From Streptococcus saliviloxodontae (GTDB lineage: Bacteria; Bacillota; Bacilli; Lactobacillales; Streptococcaceae), in assembly GCF_016908655.1 (NCBI RefSeq), contig NZ_JAFBEI010000001.1, positions 31,604-95,603 on the forward strand: DNA of 64,000 nt, in the 5' to 3' direction. A program made the translations under genes and the position numbers. Under the pieces are notes generated by a model. The model had not been told where the DNA came from. It ran no database searches and saw only the letters and a list, made by a program, of their open reading frames with translations. How positions within the stretch are numbered: position 1 is the stretch's first letter; each line of letters starts with the position of its first letter. Of the stretch, positions 54,222 to 63,906 are shown in pieces.

Positions 54222-56531
54222 TTATGCTAGAGCATCGTCCATTGAAAGCACTTCGTGGAAGACACGTTGAGTCAATTCATTTTTTTGTTCTGGTGTGAGG
54301 TACTTAGTGTTTACGCAGTATCCAGAGATACGAACGATAACATCTTCACCTGACATGATTTTTTCGTAAACGTCGTTAAGGTCCATAACGTTCAAGTTAA
54401 CGTGTTGACCACCATTTTCGAAGTAACCATCAAGGATTGTCACAAGGTTATCAACTTGTTCATCACGAGTTTTACCAAGGGCACGTGGTGATACTTGAGT
54501 TGTAAGTGAGATACCATCAGCTGCATATGAGAAGTCAAGGCTTGCCAATGAGTTCAAGTTTTGCAACCAACCACCTTTAGCTTTGTTAGATGGGTTAGCA
54601 CCTGGTGAGAAGAATTCAAGTTTAGACAAGTTTACTGAACCGTCTTCGTTGAGGTAAACCCCTTTGTGAACTGGTGAGTTACCAGTTTGTTTAGAGTAAG
54701 CAACGTTAGATGTGATTGTAAGAAGTGATACAGTTGCTTCAGCGTCTTTGTAAAGTTTGTGGTTACGAAGACGGGTAGTGTAAGCTTCAATCAACCATTC
54801 AGCCAACTCGTTTGAACGAGGATCATCCTCACCCCAGCGTGGGTATTCACCGATTGTTTCGTAGTCGTAGATGTAACCATCTTCGTCACGGATTGGTTTA
54901 ACAGTAGCGTACTTGATAGCTGACAAAGTATCGACAGTATTCGCAAAACCACAGATACCGAATCCCATATTAGCACGTTGGTGTGTAGGCAAGAATGCCA
55001 TTTGAACGGCTTCGTAGTTGTATTTATCAGTCATGTAGTGGATGATGTTAAGGGCATCTACGTAAGTATCAGTCAACCAGTCAAGTGATTTTTCGAAGTT
55101 GTCTTTAACAGTATCAAAGTCAAGAACATCATCACGAACTGGCTCAATGTCGAAGACTTTATAGTCTTTGTGAACATCATCGTAACCACCGTTAAGACCT
55201 GTAAGAAGAGCTTTAAGAACGTTAACACGAGCACCGAAGTACTGGATGTTGTGGCGTTGTTCTTCGTTTTCTGGATCAAGTGGTGATACACAACATGAAA
55301 TACATGACATTTCACCGTAACCATCTTTAGCCATTGTTGTTACACCTTCATATTGGATTGAAGAGTGTTTGTGTGACATTGACATACAGTAGCGACGGAA
55401 TGAATATGGCAATTTATCTGTCCAAAGAACTGTCAAGTTTGGTTCTGGTGAGTTACCGATATTGTCAAGTGTGTTCAAGAAACGGTAGTCCATTTTAGTA
55501 ACACGGTGACGACCGTCGTTACCCATACCAGCCATAGAAGTTGTGATGAATGTTGGATCACCTGAGTACAATTGGTCATAAGCTTTTGTACGAGCAAATT
55601 TAACAGTACGAAGTTTCATAACGAAATCATCAACAAATTCTTGGATTTCGCTTTCTGTAAATGTTCCACGAGCAAGGTCACGTTCTGCAAAGATATCAAG
55701 AACGATTGGCACACGTCCAAGAGAAGTTGCGGCACCATTGATAACACGACATACAGCCATGAACGCGATGTTTACCCATTGAATAGCTTCTTTAACGTTT
55801 TCAGCTGGGCGACGAACATCAACACCGTAAAGGTCACCAAGTTTAACAACTTCACCAAGTGCTTGGTATTGAAGGTTAACTTCTTCACGAAGACGGATTG
55901 ATTCTTCATCGATTTCTGAAAGAGCGTTCCAGTCGTTAACTTTTTCTTGCATCAAATAATCAGCACCATAAAGGGCAAGACGTGCATAAACCCCGATGAT
56001 ACGACCACGTGAGTAGGCATCAGGAAGTCCAGTTACAGTGTGTGCGTGACGAGCACGACGGATATTTGAAGTGTAAGCACGGAAGATACCGTCATTAACA
56101 GTTGTCACATATTTTGTGAAAATTTCGTGAACTGCTGGATCAGGCTCATAGCCGTTTTCTTTCAAAGCAGTTTCTGCCATACGGATACCACCTTTTGGCA
56201 TGAAGTTGAGTTTGAATAGCTCATCATTTTGAATACCATAGATCAACTCATCTTCTTTTGAGATGTATCCAGCTGGGATATCAGCGATTGATGTTGGGCG
56301 GGTATCGTATGGGAAACGAGTTTCTTCGTAGTGAGCTTTCGTTTCTTCGACGATTTTTTTGATTTTGAGTGAACGCTCAGTTGGACCAGCCAAGAAGCTT
56401 TCATCGCCATCATAAGGTGTGTAGTTAGCTTGAACAAAGCGAGATACGCTAGCTCTTTCTTTCCAGTCAGTACCTTTGAAGCCTTCCCAAGCTTTTTCAA
56501 AAACATCAGTGTTAGTTTTGACAGTTGCCAT
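54222..56531 (-). CDS. pflB: Formate C-acetyltransferase (pyruvate formate-lyase)
   Basis: A 769-residue glycyl-radical enzyme that splits pyruvate with CoA into acetyl-CoA and formate in anaerobic mixed-acid fermentation. The active-site cysteines are in SCISCCVSP and the radical glycine in RISGYCVN near the C-terminus. Strong codon bias indicates high expression. The activating enzyme gene pflA is not in the window. GGAGAAA precedes the ATG. Its promoter holds a perfect cre site, so CcpA control is expected. Confidence 0.97.
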   Translation of the reverse strand: MATVKTNTDVFEKAWEGFKGTDWKERASVSRFVQANYTPYDGDESFLAGPTERSLKIKKIVEETKAHYEETRFPYDTRPTSIADIPAGYISKEDELIYGIQNDELFKLNFMPKGGIRMAETALKENGYEPDPAVHEIFTKYVTTVNDGIFRAYTSNIRRARHAHTVTGLPDAYSRGRIIGVYARLALYGADYLMQEKVNDWNALSEIDEESIRLREEVNLQYQALGEVVKLGDLYGVDVRRPAENVKEAIQWVNIAFMAVCRVINGAATSLGRVPIVLDIFAERDLARGTFTESEIQEFVDDFVMKLRTVKFARTKAYDQLYSGDPTFITTSMAGMGNDGRHRVTKMDYRFLNTLDNIGNSPEPNLTVLWTDKLPYSFRRYCMSMSHKHSSIQYEGVTTMAKDGYGEMSCISCCVSPLDPENEEQRHNIQYFGARVNVLKALLTGLNGGYDDVHKDYKVFDIEPVRDDVLDFDTVKDNFEKSLDWLTDTYVDALNIIHYMTDKYNYEAVQMAFLPTHQRANMGFGICGFANTVDTLSAIKYATVKPIRDEDGYIYDYETIGEYPRWGEDDPRSNELAEWLIEAYTTRLRNHKLYKDAEATVSLLTITSNVAYSKQTGNSPVHKGVYLNEDGSVNLSKLEFFSPGANPSNKAKGGWLQNLNSLASLDFSYAADGISLTTQVSPRALGKTRDEQVDNLVTILDGYFENGGQHVNLNVMDLNDVYEKIMSGEDVIVRISGYCVNTKYLTPEQKNELTQRVFHEVLSMDDALA

Positions 56532-56583
56532 GACATTTCTCCTTACCTTTTAGTAACAAACAAACTGTTATATTTACAAATAC

Positions 56584-56612
56584 AGTATATCATACAGTAA
56601 GCGTTTACACAA
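56584..56612 (-). promoter_or_regulatory. pflB promoter with a cre site
   Basis: On the minus strand: TTGTGT (56612-56607), 17-bp spacer, TATACT (56589-56584). TGTAAACGCTTACT (56609-56596) matches the cre consensus TGWAARCGYTWNCW at all 14 positions and lies in the spacer. Confidence 0.85.
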
Positions 56613-56793
56613 ATAGATTTGAGCATATTATTTGACTTTCTTTTATAATACAGTTCTGTAAAATAAATTAACTGTATTATAAATATTAGAAAATAGTATA
56701 ACCTATCAAAATGTTATATAATACTAACTATGTTATCTTTTCCACTGATAAGGTGAGAAAATTCAGTCGTAGAAACAGATTGTAGGAGCGATC

Positions 56794-57906
56794 ATGCTAG
56801 AATTTCCCTTAGTTAATGATACATCTCGAAAAATTATTCATATTGATATGGATGCTTTTTTTGCTGCGGTGGAAGTTAGAGACAATCCTGAATTGGCAGG
56901 GAAGGCAGTGGTCATAGCTACGGATCCTAGAAAAACAGGTGGTAGGGGTGTCGTTTCGACTTGTAATTATGAAGCGAGAAAATACGGTATTCATTCGGCG
57001 ATGAGTTCTAAGGAAGCCTTTGAGAGATGTCCTCAGGCAGTTTTTATTTCAGGAAATTACGCCAAGTATCAAGAAGTTGGGTATCAAGTCAGAGAGATTT
57101 TTAAACGCTATACTGATTTGGTAGAACCTATGTCGATTGATGAGGCTTATTTGGATGTGACTGAAAATAAGCTGGGCAGCCGCTCGGCAGTTAAAATTGC
57201 CAAGTTAATTCAGCATGATATCTGGAAGGAGCTGCACCTGACTTGTTCAGCAGGGGTTTCTTATAATAAATTTTTAGCAAAACTAGCGAGTGATTTTCAA
57301 AAACCAGCAGGATTAACGGTTGTTCTGCCTGGTGAAGCTGAAGAGTTTTTAGCAGGCCTACCGATAGAGAAATTTCATGGTGTGGGCAGTAAATCCGTTC
57401 ATAAATTACATAAGCTGGGAATCTTTACAGGTGAGGACTTGCAGCAGGTTGAAGAAAGTCGACTGATTGATAGCTTTGGACGTTTTGGGTATGAGCTTTA
57501 TCGTAAGGCCAGAGGCATCTCTAATTCTCCAGTAAAGGTCAATCGTATTCGAAAATCTATTGGTAGTGAGAGGACTTACGCTAAATTACTCTTTTCAGAT
57601 GAGGATATTAAGGCTGAGTTGAGTAAAAATGCTAAGCGTGTGGTTGATTTGCTAGTATCTCATCAAAAACTTGCCAAGAGCATTGTGATTAAGGTCCGTT
57701 ACTCTGATTTTTCAACACTGACCAAGCGTCATAGCATCGAACAAGCAACACAGTCTTTTGAGGTGATTGAGCGTCAAGCGCATGCCATTTACGATGAATT
57801 AGATGACAATCAATCAGGCATTCGATTGTTAGGAGTGACTGCTACCTCTCTTGAAGAACAAACTCAAGACTTGAATCTACTTGATCATATCAGTGATAAA
57901 CCTTAA
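56794..57906 (+). CDS. dinB: DNA polymerase IV
   Basis: A 370-residue Y-family translesion polymerase. The catalytic motifs [13 protein letters not shown] (about residue 17) and [10 protein letters not shown] (about residue 115) are intact, followed by helix-hairpin-helix ([17 protein letters not shown]) and the little-finger domain. A C-terminal beta-clamp motif was not clearly seen. TAGGAG precedes the ATG. It is divergent from pflB, an arrangement seen in other streptococci. No LexA-type box was found upstream. Confidence 0.94.
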   Translation: MLEFPLVNDTSRKIIHIDMDAFFAAVEVRDNPELAGKAVVIATDPRKTGGRGVVSTCNYEARKYGIHSAMSSKEAFERCPQAVFISGNYAKYQEVGYQVREIFKRYTDLVEPMSIDEAYLDVTENKLGSRSAVKIAKLIQHDIWKELHLTCSAGVSYNKFLAKLASDFQKPAGLTVVLPGEAEEFLAGLPIEKFHGVGSKSVHKLHKLGIFTGEDLQQVEESRLIDSFGRFGYELYRKARGISNSPVKVNRIRKSIGSERTYAKLLFSDEDIKAELSKNAKRVVDLLVSHQKLAKSIVIKVRYSDFSTLTKRHSIEQATQSFEVIERQAHAIYDELDDNQSGIRLLGVTATSLEEQTQDLNLLDHISDKP

Positions 57907-57943
57907 AAAACCGAGTTTGGATTGGTGATTCAAACTCGGTTTT
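57907..57943. terminator. Terminator after dinB
   Basis: A perfect 13-bp stem AAAACCGAGTTTG / CAAACTCGGTTTT. Confidence 0.9.
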
Positions 57944-58019
57944 GTCATTTTAAAGAAAATGATTAAGATACTAACTCGCTAACGTAATCGTTTTTAGTGA
58001 GTCTTTGAAAATAGAAGGA

Positions 58020-58496
58020 TTAGCTCTTTAGATAGGCTTTACTACACTGATAACCGTAGCTGTAGAGAGCTGTGAATAGGACTGGAGCAACAAAGTTACT
58101 AATGTGGGGAGTCGATTGACCTGAAAGGATACTGTATATCACTAGAGCAGTGGTTACTACAGTCAGCAGAAATCCGAGATAATAAGGGAGAAAGGAGATG
58201 GATTTATCTGTTTTTAAGCGTCGTAGGTTTATGGCTAGAAAGAGACTGGTTAGGATATAGAGTACTAGAACGCAGATAGCTTGGAAGTAGGTCCAGAAGG
58301 TCTGAGCTTCTCGGATAGTGGATAGGGTAGAGTGATCATAGATCTGCGCAAGCTGAGCATCACTCTGTGTAGCGATGTAGACAAGTCCGATGATATTGAG
58401 AAGGGCAATCAAGGAAATCAATAGGTTAAGGATTAGTGTCAGAATAGATGTTGTGGTTAGGTGTTTTTTTAGCTTTGCTTTTGTTTTAGGAATCAT
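58020..58496 (-). CDS. Small four-helix membrane protein, unknown function
   Basis: A 158-residue protein with four hydrophobic segments (about residues 18-43, 68-90, 103-124, 131-150) and a basic N-terminus (KTKAKLKKH). I recognise no family. Its start overlaps the recD2 stop by 4 bp, so it is translationally coupled to recD2 and is the last gene of the rnhC-lepB-recD2 run. Confidence 0.75.
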   Translation of the reverse strand: MIPKTKAKLKKHLTTTSILTLILNLLISLIALLNIIGLVYIATQSDAQLAQIYDHSTLSTIREAQTFWTYFQAICVLVLYILTSLFLAINLRRLKTDKSISFLPYYLGFLLTVVTTALVIYSILSGQSTPHISNFVAPVLFTALYSYGYQCSKAYLKS

Positions 58497-61015
58497 ATGT
58501 TATCCTTTCTAAAAAAGAGATCAAAATCAGTCTGAGTTAGTCCAATCAAAGGATCGATAGAGGACCAGTTTTCCTCAGAGAGTCGATATTCAGTTGGTTT
58601 ATTAACAGAATTCACAGACTTATCCACTGAGTTATCAACAAGCTGTGAATAAATTTCTTCGTTAGATCTATCATTGTTAGAATCCTTGTCATAATAAGGT
58701 TCTTTTACCGTTTTTGTTTCTATTTGAGGGTTATTTTGGGGCTCTTTATCAGAAGGTTTATCCACATCGCTGTGGATAAGTTGGTCTGAGCTTTCCTGAG
58801 ATGGTGTATCATCTGGTTGAAAACGTTGAATAAGGTAGGTACGACGTTTTGCTCCTTCATTTTGAACAGCATAGTCAAATGCTTGGTATTCTCCAAGAAG
58901 GATGAGTTTGCTTTTTGAACGTGTGATTGCAGTGTAAATCAAGTTACGTTGGAGCATACGCCCACTTTGTCGTGTAATCGGTAAGATGACAACTTGAAAT
59001 TCTGATCCTTGGGATTTGTGGATGGACATGGCGTAGGCCAAAGTGATTTTAGACCATTCGTTACGAGGATAGATGACTTCTGTGCCATCGAAATCAAGGT
59101 AGATTTCATCTTGTTTAGACTCGGTGTATTTGGCAGGAATGAGGTCTGTGATGTATCCAATATCGCCGTTAAAGACGTTAGACTCGGCATCGTTTATGAG
59201 GTGAAGAACTTTATCGTTTTTTCTGAAACGTGTTTCGTTAAAGAGAAATTCGACGGAGTCGTCAAGTGGATTGATAAGATCTTGCAGTAGTTGGTTGAGA
59301 TTGTTGATACCTGCTTGTCCACGGTACATAGGTGCCAAGATTTGAATTTCAGATGGAGAAATCCCGCTTTTGATGGCTGATTGAACAATTTTTTCGACCA
59401 TGTTTGGGATAACGTTAGCATTTGCTTCAAAGTAGGAGCGGTCAGCTTTTTTGTCCCTAAAATCATGAGGTAATTGCCCTTGTCGGATATGACTGGCTAG
59501 CGTTACGATAGTTGAATCATCCGATTGTCTAAAAATCTTGGTAAGAGCAATTTGAGGCAGCTCAGCTATTTTTAAGAGGTCGGCTAGGACTTGTCCAGGT
59601 CCTACAGAAGGGAGTTGGTCACTATCTCCGACAATGATGAGTTGGGTATTTGAAGAGATGGCTGAGAGGAGTTGATTGGCTAACCAAGTATCAACCATCG
59701 AAAATTCATCAACAATAATAAGATCAGCATCCAAGTAATCATCCAAGGTTTGAAAATCATCACTGTCCCCTGTTAATCCCAGGTGTCTATGGATAGTAGC
59801 ACTAGGGAGGCCAGTTAGCTCATTCATACGGCGAGCGGCTCGCCCGGTCGGTGCAGCGAGGAGAATAGGAGATTCCTCTTTTTTTAGATTGATCCGACGT
59901 AGACGTGCATAGGCTTCGATGATGCCGTTGATAACGGTTGTCTTCCCAGTTCCTGGACCTCCAGTTAAGATAAATACTTTGTTGGATAAAGCCTTGTGGA
60001 TGGCTTCTCGTTGAATACTGTCGTAAGAGAGGTTTAAATCTTCTTCGATACTATCGATAGTCTCCTCGATTTTTTGCTCTGAAAAAGATAGGCTTGTTTT
60101 GGTCTCTAAGAGACGTGTCAAGTGCTTGTGGATACCTTCTTCAGCGTAAAAGAGGGTATTGTCAAAAATTTTAGTGTCAATATGCTGTATCTTGTCTTCT
60201 GCTATCAAGTTGCTGAGTTCCTTGGCAATTAGTGAAGGATCTAGCTCGATTTGACGGCTATCCTCTAACAAATAGAGCGAGCGTTCAAGAAGTTGCCTAG
60301 CTTCAAGATAGGTATCGCCTTCTTCAAGAGAGGTCTCAAGAAGAACGTGAAGTAGCGCTGCTCTGAAACGTTGAGGGTCATCGGAGGCGATACCGACTTG
60401 TTCGGCGAGTTGATCAGCCATTTTAAAGCCGATACCTTTGATATCCTCGACCAGTTGATAGGGAGTTTGTTGGAGGATGTCGAGGCTCTCTTCTTGATAG
60501 TGATTAAAAATTTGCAGAGCTATTTTGGAAGTAATGCCATAGGTTGCTAGCTTAGTTAGAATTTGTTCTGTACCGTAATTTAGTTTGAGTTTAGCGATGA
60601 ATTTTTCCTTGTTGACTTTAGAGAGACCACTGATATGATCCAGTTTGGAAGGGTCCTCTAAAATACTATCGATAGGATCATCGCCGTAAAGGTCGACAAT
60701 CTTTTCAGCTGTTTTTTTACCAATTCCTTTAAAATGTTCGCCAGAAAAATATTTGATTAGTCCAGATTGGCTTGGTTTTGAGCGTTCATAGCGCTCTAGC
60801 TTTAATTGTTGCCCATATTTAGGGTGTTGAACAAGCTCACCCCAAAAGGTATAGTCTTCACCCTCCAAAAGGTCTCCCATAGTACCAGTGATAATGATTT
60901 CTGGTTCAGCATAATCGCTGTCGCTTTCTTCAATTTCGAGGAGAATAATTTTAAAGAAATTGCTAGCATTTTCAAAAATAATACGGTCTATCGTACCTGA
61001 AAAAAAGTAGGACAT
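58493..61015 (-). CDS. recD2: RecD2-type 5'-3' DNA helicase
   Basis: An 840-residue SF1B helicase without RecBC partners. It has an N-terminal OB/helix-hairpin-helix region (to about 330; FKGIGKKTAEKIVDLYG, VEDIKGIGFKMADQLAE), then Walker A (LTGGPGTGKTTV, about residue 362), Walker B-type DEFSMVD, and the C-terminal motif AMSIHKSQGSEF. The last ~110 residues are polar and probably disordered (Asp/Ser/Asn/Lys-rich). The DNA for this tail contains a cluster of DnaA-box sequences. AGGAGT precedes the ATG. It lies downstream of lepB on the same strand. Confidence 0.94.
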   Translation of the reverse strand: MSYFFSGTIDRIIFENASNFFKIILLEIEESDSDYAEPEIIITGTMGDLLEGEDYTFWGELVQHPKYGQQLKLERYERSKPSQSGLIKYFSGEHFKGIGKKTAEKIVDLYGDDPIDSILEDPSKLDHISGLSKVNKEKFIAKLKLNYGTEQILTKLATYGITSKIALQIFNHYQEESLDILQQTPYQLVEDIKGIGFKMADQLAEQVGIASDDPQRFRAALLHVLLETSLEEGDTYLEARQLLERSLYLLEDSRQIELDPSLIAKELSNLIAEDKIQHIDTKIFDNTLFYAEEGIHKHLTRLLETKTSLSFSEQKIEETIDSIEEDLNLSYDSIQREAIHKALSNKVFILTGGPGTGKTTVINGIIEAYARLRRINLKKEESPILLAAPTGRAARRMNELTGLPSATIHRHLGLTGDSDDFQTLDDYLDADLIIVDEFSMVDTWLANQLLSAISSNTQLIIVGDSDQLPSVGPGQVLADLLKIAELPQIALTKIFRQSDDSTIVTLASHIRQGQLPHDFRDKKADRSYFEANANVIPNMVEKIVQSAIKSGISPSEIQILAPMYRGQAGINNLNQLLQDLINPLDDSVEFLFNETRFRKNDKVLHLINDAESNVFNGDIGYITDLIPAKYTESKQDEIYLDFDGTEVIYPRNEWSKITLAYAMSIHKSQGSEFQVVILPITRQSGRMLQRNLIYTAITRSKSKLILLGEYQAFDYAVQNEGAKRRTYLIQRFQPDDTPSQESSDQLIHSDVDKPSDKEPQNNPQIETKTVKEPYYDKDSNNDRSNEEIYSQLVDNSVDKSVNSVNKPTEYRLSEENWSSIDPLIGLTQTDFDLFFRKDNI
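58620..58779. promoter_or_regulatory. DnaA-box cluster inside the recD2 3' end
   Basis: Three near-consensus boxes start 12 bp apart: TTATCCACT (58620), TTATCAACA (58632) and TTATTCACA on the minus strand (58644-58652). Two perfect boxes TTATCCACA face each other at 58758-58766 and 58771-58779 with a 4-bp gap. A weaker one (TTATTAACA) is at 58599-58607. Confidence 0.55.
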
Positions 61016-61032
61016 AATACTCCTTTAGTGTT

Positions 61033-61063
61033 AAAAAGAGGGGCTGGACCTGAGCCCAGCCCC
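61033..61063 (-). terminator. Terminator between lepB and recD2
   Basis: GGGGCTGG (61040-61047) pairs with CCAGCCCC (61056-61063); on the minus strand it is followed by CTCTTTTTAAC. GC-rich and strong. Confidence 0.85.
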
Positions 61064-61087
61064 GAAGGCATGATGGTATTTGAGTGA

Positions 61088-61681
61088 TTAGTTGATGGTT
61101 CCGAATTTATCAAGCGTCCAGTAGCGGAATGTCACCTCACCAAGGATATTTTTACGCGAGAAGGTACCAACCATGCGACTATCTTTTGAGACGATACGGT
61201 CATCTCCTAGAAGGTAGTACTGACCTGCTGGAACAGTTACTTCAAAGCTAGTATTTCCGTTGTTATCAGTAGTAAAGGCACTCGAAGATGCTGCTCGCTC
61301 TTGGAAATAGTTGTTGTAAGAATACGTCGATTGGAGTTGGTCCTTTTTAAAGGCTGCAAGGTAGTCTTTTAAATAGGTTTCTGTTATTTTTTTTCCGTTA
61401 ACGTAGAGTGTGTCATTATCATATTTGATCGTATCACCAGGCATACCAATGATACGTTTTACGATCTGCTTGGTAGTACCATCTTCGGTCTCTTTTGCGA
61501 CCACAACGTCAAAGCGTTGTAGAGACGTTGTTTTGACAACGATAAGACGCTGGCCATCTGCTAATGTTGGATCCATAGAGTGTCCATCAACAGTCACTGG
61601 AAACCAAACAAAAAGGCGAGTTAAAATAGCGACAATAATGATAATAGAGAAAATTCCCCATTCTTTCAAAAACTGTTTCAT
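61088..61681 (-). CDS. lepB: Signal peptidase I
   Basis: A 197-residue membrane-anchored peptidase that removes signal peptides from exported proteins. One N-terminal membrane segment (about residues 9-28) is followed by the catalytic Ser in VDGHSMDPTL (about residue 36) and Lys in VKRIIGMPGDT (about residue 76), and the late box GDDRIVSKDSR. It probably processes the CHAP proteins, the protease and the glucan-binding protein in this window. It follows rnhC by 12 bp. Confidence 0.95.
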   Translation of the reverse strand: MKQFLKEWGIFSIIIIVAILTRLFVWFPVTVDGHSMDPTLADGQRLIVVKTTSLQRFDVVVAKETEDGTTKQIVKRIIGMPGDTIKYDNDTLYVNGKKITETYLKDYLAAFKKDQLQSTYSYNNYFQERAASSSAFTTDNNGNTSFEVTVPAGQYYLLGDDRIVSKDSRMVGTFSRKNILGEVTFRYWTLDKFGTIN

Positions 61682-61693
61682 ATTGTATCTTTC

Positions 61694-62593
61694 TTATTTT
61701 AGGAGTAATTGTTGTGCCTTACGCGTATTTGCGAAATGGAGTTTAGCTAAGCTATTGAGTCCAGTCATACCGTAGGCAGCAAGTATTTGACTTGCGATAG
61801 TGTCTGACTGTTTTCCTGCGCCACTAGGCAGCTGATAACCGCACTCACGAGAAAGTGTCTCTAGGTTCTCTAAAAACAAATCTCTAGCAATAATGGAAGA
61901 GACTGCCACGGCTAAGTACTTGCCTTCTGCTTTTTCTTCTAGAGTAACAGCTTGTTCAAAGTGATTGGTCTCTTGTTGCAAATACTTCTGGTAATTCGTA
62001 GGGCTAGTAAAGGCATCGATGATAATTTTGTCAGCTTTAATGCCAGATTTTAAGAGTAAAAAAATCGCTTGATTGTGCAGTGCAACCTTGACAGAAACCG
62101 CATTATAAGGCTTGTCATCCCCTACGACTTCATTGTACTTTTTGGGAGATAATAGCAGTGCTTGGTGCTTGATTTTTTCTTTCAGTAGAGGAGCTAGTTG
62201 GCGAATTTTTCGATCGTTAAGATTCTTGGAATCATCAACACCCAGATGTCTTAAAAAGGCATGGTCATCTGGCGTCACGAGACTAGCAACGACAGCTAAT
62301 CCACCAAAGTAAGATCCATTACCAACTTCGTCAGACCCGATAAGAGGCATATCTTGATTAGAGGTTTCTTTAGCGGTTTGAGGTGCCTCAGCTAGACCTA
62401 GAGACGCTGCCAAGTTTTGAGCAAGTTGTCCTTGAAAGACAACCTTACCAGATGTATAGAGTAAAATAGTAACTCCTTGGTGTTTTGCTGCAAAGCGAAC
62501 ATAAGGATTATTATTGGAGATTTGATGAGGAGATAGTTTTGAGATAAGGAGCTCAATCTCTTCATCAGAAAGTTTAAGAACATAAGTATTCAT
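61694..62593 (-). CDS. rnhC: Ribonuclease HIII
   Basis: A 299-residue type 2 RNase H that cuts RNA in RNA-DNA hybrids. The N-terminal ~90 residues form the TBP-like substrate-binding domain; the catalytic part starts [14 protein letters not shown] (DE motif, about residue 95), with further acidic residues in [12 protein letters not shown] and IIIDAFTSP. The N-terminal domain marks HIII rather than HII. It is the first gene of the minus-strand run with lepB and recD2, and divergent from zapA. Confidence 0.94.
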   Translation of the reverse strand: MNTYVLKLSDEEIELLISKLSPHQISNNNPYVRFAAKHQGVTILLYTSGKVVFQGQLAQNLAASLGLAEAPQTAKETSNQDMPLIGSDEVGNGSYFGGLAVVASLVTPDDHAFLRHLGVDDSKNLNDRKIRQLAPLLKEKIKHQALLLSPKKYNEVVGDDKPYNAVSVKVALHNQAIFLLLKSGIKADKIIIDAFTSPTNYQKYLQQETNHFEQAVTLEEKAEGKYLAVAVSSIIARDLFLENLETLSRECGYQLPSGAGKQSDTIASQILAAYGMTGLNSLAKLHFANTRKAQQLLLK

Positions 62594-62678
62594 AGGATTT
62601 ATTTTATCATAAAAAAGACGAAATTTAGAGTGAAAAGTCTAATCAGACCATAAAAGAAATCCTGCTCAAGGGTCTTAA

Positions 62679-62707
62679 TTTACGAAAATCTTCTTTTGCG
62701 TTATAAT
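62679..62707 (+). promoter_or_regulatory. zapA-cvpA promoter
   Basis: TTTACG (62679-62684), 17-bp spacer, TATAAT (62702-62707), 19 bp before the zapA start codon. Confidence 0.7.
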
Positions 62708-62725
62708 AAACGGTGAGGTATTTTT

Positions 62726-63055
62726 ATGACAAGTCAAACAAAGAAAAAGAATATGAATCGCTATAAATTTACGTTTGGAAGTAAGGATTTGACACTTACA
62801 ACAGAGAAGTCAAACTTATTTATGGAAGAAGTCGAACAAGTAGCGCGTGAAAAATATGAAGATATCAAAAAGAGGGTTCCAGATGCAGACAATGAAACGG
62901 TGGCAATCCTCTTAGCCATCAATTCCTTATCGATGCAGTTAAGTCGTGAAATTGATGTCGAAAAGATGGAGGCAGAACTTCATCAGTTAAGGGCTTCTAA
63001 GTTAGAAGGGCTAAAAGAAAAAGTGGAGCAAGCAGTAGAAGAGGATGAAGCATGA
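62726..63055 (+). CDS. zapA: Cell division protein ZapA
   Basis: A 109-residue FtsZ-ring-associated protein. It has the small N-terminal beta domain (NRYKFTFGSKDLTLTTE) and a C-terminal coiled coil (about residues 60-105) as in the ZapA family. GGTGAGG precedes the ATG at 62726; a second ATG at 62753 is possible. It overlaps cvpA by 4 bp. Confidence 0.85.
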   Translation: MTSQTKKKNMNRYKFTFGSKDLTLTTEKSNLFMEEVEQVAREKYEDIKKRVPDADNETVAILLAINSLSMQLSREIDVEKMEAELHQLRASKLEGLKEKVEQAVEEDEA

Positions 63056-63591
63056 TTACCCTTCTTATTATCATCTGTTTAGCGTGGAGTTTTTATCTCG
63101 GTTATAGCCGGGGAATTTTGTTACAGAGCTACTATACCCTGGCTAGTTTGCTGTCGCTTGGTATCGCCTCCCTTAATTACAAGGCCTTAAGTAAAGTCTT
63201 GTTCATGTGGCTGCCTTATGCGAATGCAACAGAAGGTACGACAGTAAACTATTACCAATCCGTAGATATTTTTGACCTAGACAAGGTTTACTACTATGCA
63301 GCTGCCTTTTTTGCTATTTACACGGCTAGCTATCTGATATTTAGATTATTAGGGGTTTTACTGCATTTCTTTAATGGAGAGCCTTACGAATCTCTATTAA
63401 ATAACAGTATTGCAGGAGGCTTATCCCTCCTAGTCACTTGTTTTAGTTTTGTTATGGTATTTATGATTCTAGCAGCAGTACCCTATGCTTCAATACAGAA
63501 TGCACTATCTCAAAATATATTGATAGATAGTTTGATCAAGAGTTTTCCCTTCTTATCATCCTACTTGCATGGGCTTTGGACTGTCGGTTAA
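63052..63591 (+). CDS. cvpA: CvpA family membrane protein
   Basis: A 179-residue protein with four hydrophobic segments and the CvpA start pattern (LIIICLAWSFYLGYSRG). CvpA proteins were linked to colicin V production and envelope homeostasis; their role in Firmicutes is unclear. It is coupled to zapA by a 4-bp overlap. In related genomes mutS2 normally follows; here the downstream region leads into an IS element. Confidence 0.87.
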   Translation: MITLLIIICLAWSFYLGYSRGILLQSYYTLASLLSLGIASLNYKALSKVLFMWLPYANATEGTTVNYYQSVDIFDLDKVYYYAAAFFAIYTASYLIFRLLGVLLHFFNGEPYESLLNNSIAGGLSLLVTCFSFVMVFMILAAVPYASIQNALSQNILIDSLIKSFPFLSSYLHGLWTVG

Positions 63592-63906
63592 GCTAGGAAG
63601 GTAATCTTGTGATAGCGAGTGAGGGCGTTTACTAAAAGCCTAGGAGAAGTGCTCTACCGATTTAACTGGGTTGATATCCATTTTCTTGATTTATTGAGAA
63701 AATAGATTTTTCTCACAAGCTTTTTAGAATGACCCTTATCTAATATAAAAATCATTCTAAAAAAGAGAGCATATTAGTTGCTTTAGCAGTTTAGCTTTGC
63801 TATACTGTATTCAATCCTAAAACTTTTCTGTAGTTGAACCTCCTAATTCAGCTACAAACCTTTTCATAATCTCCAAGATAAGAATAGCTCAGGCTGTTCT
63901 TATTTT
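63592..63906. other. Intergenic region between cvpA and the second IS copy
   Basis: No gene was recognised. It contains an inverted repeat CTTTTTAGAATGA / TCATTCTAAAAAAG (63720-63732, 63752-63765), probably a terminator, and a second hairpin ATAAGAATAGC / GCTGTTCTTAT (63878-63888, 63893-63903) directly before the IS end. Confidence 0.6.
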
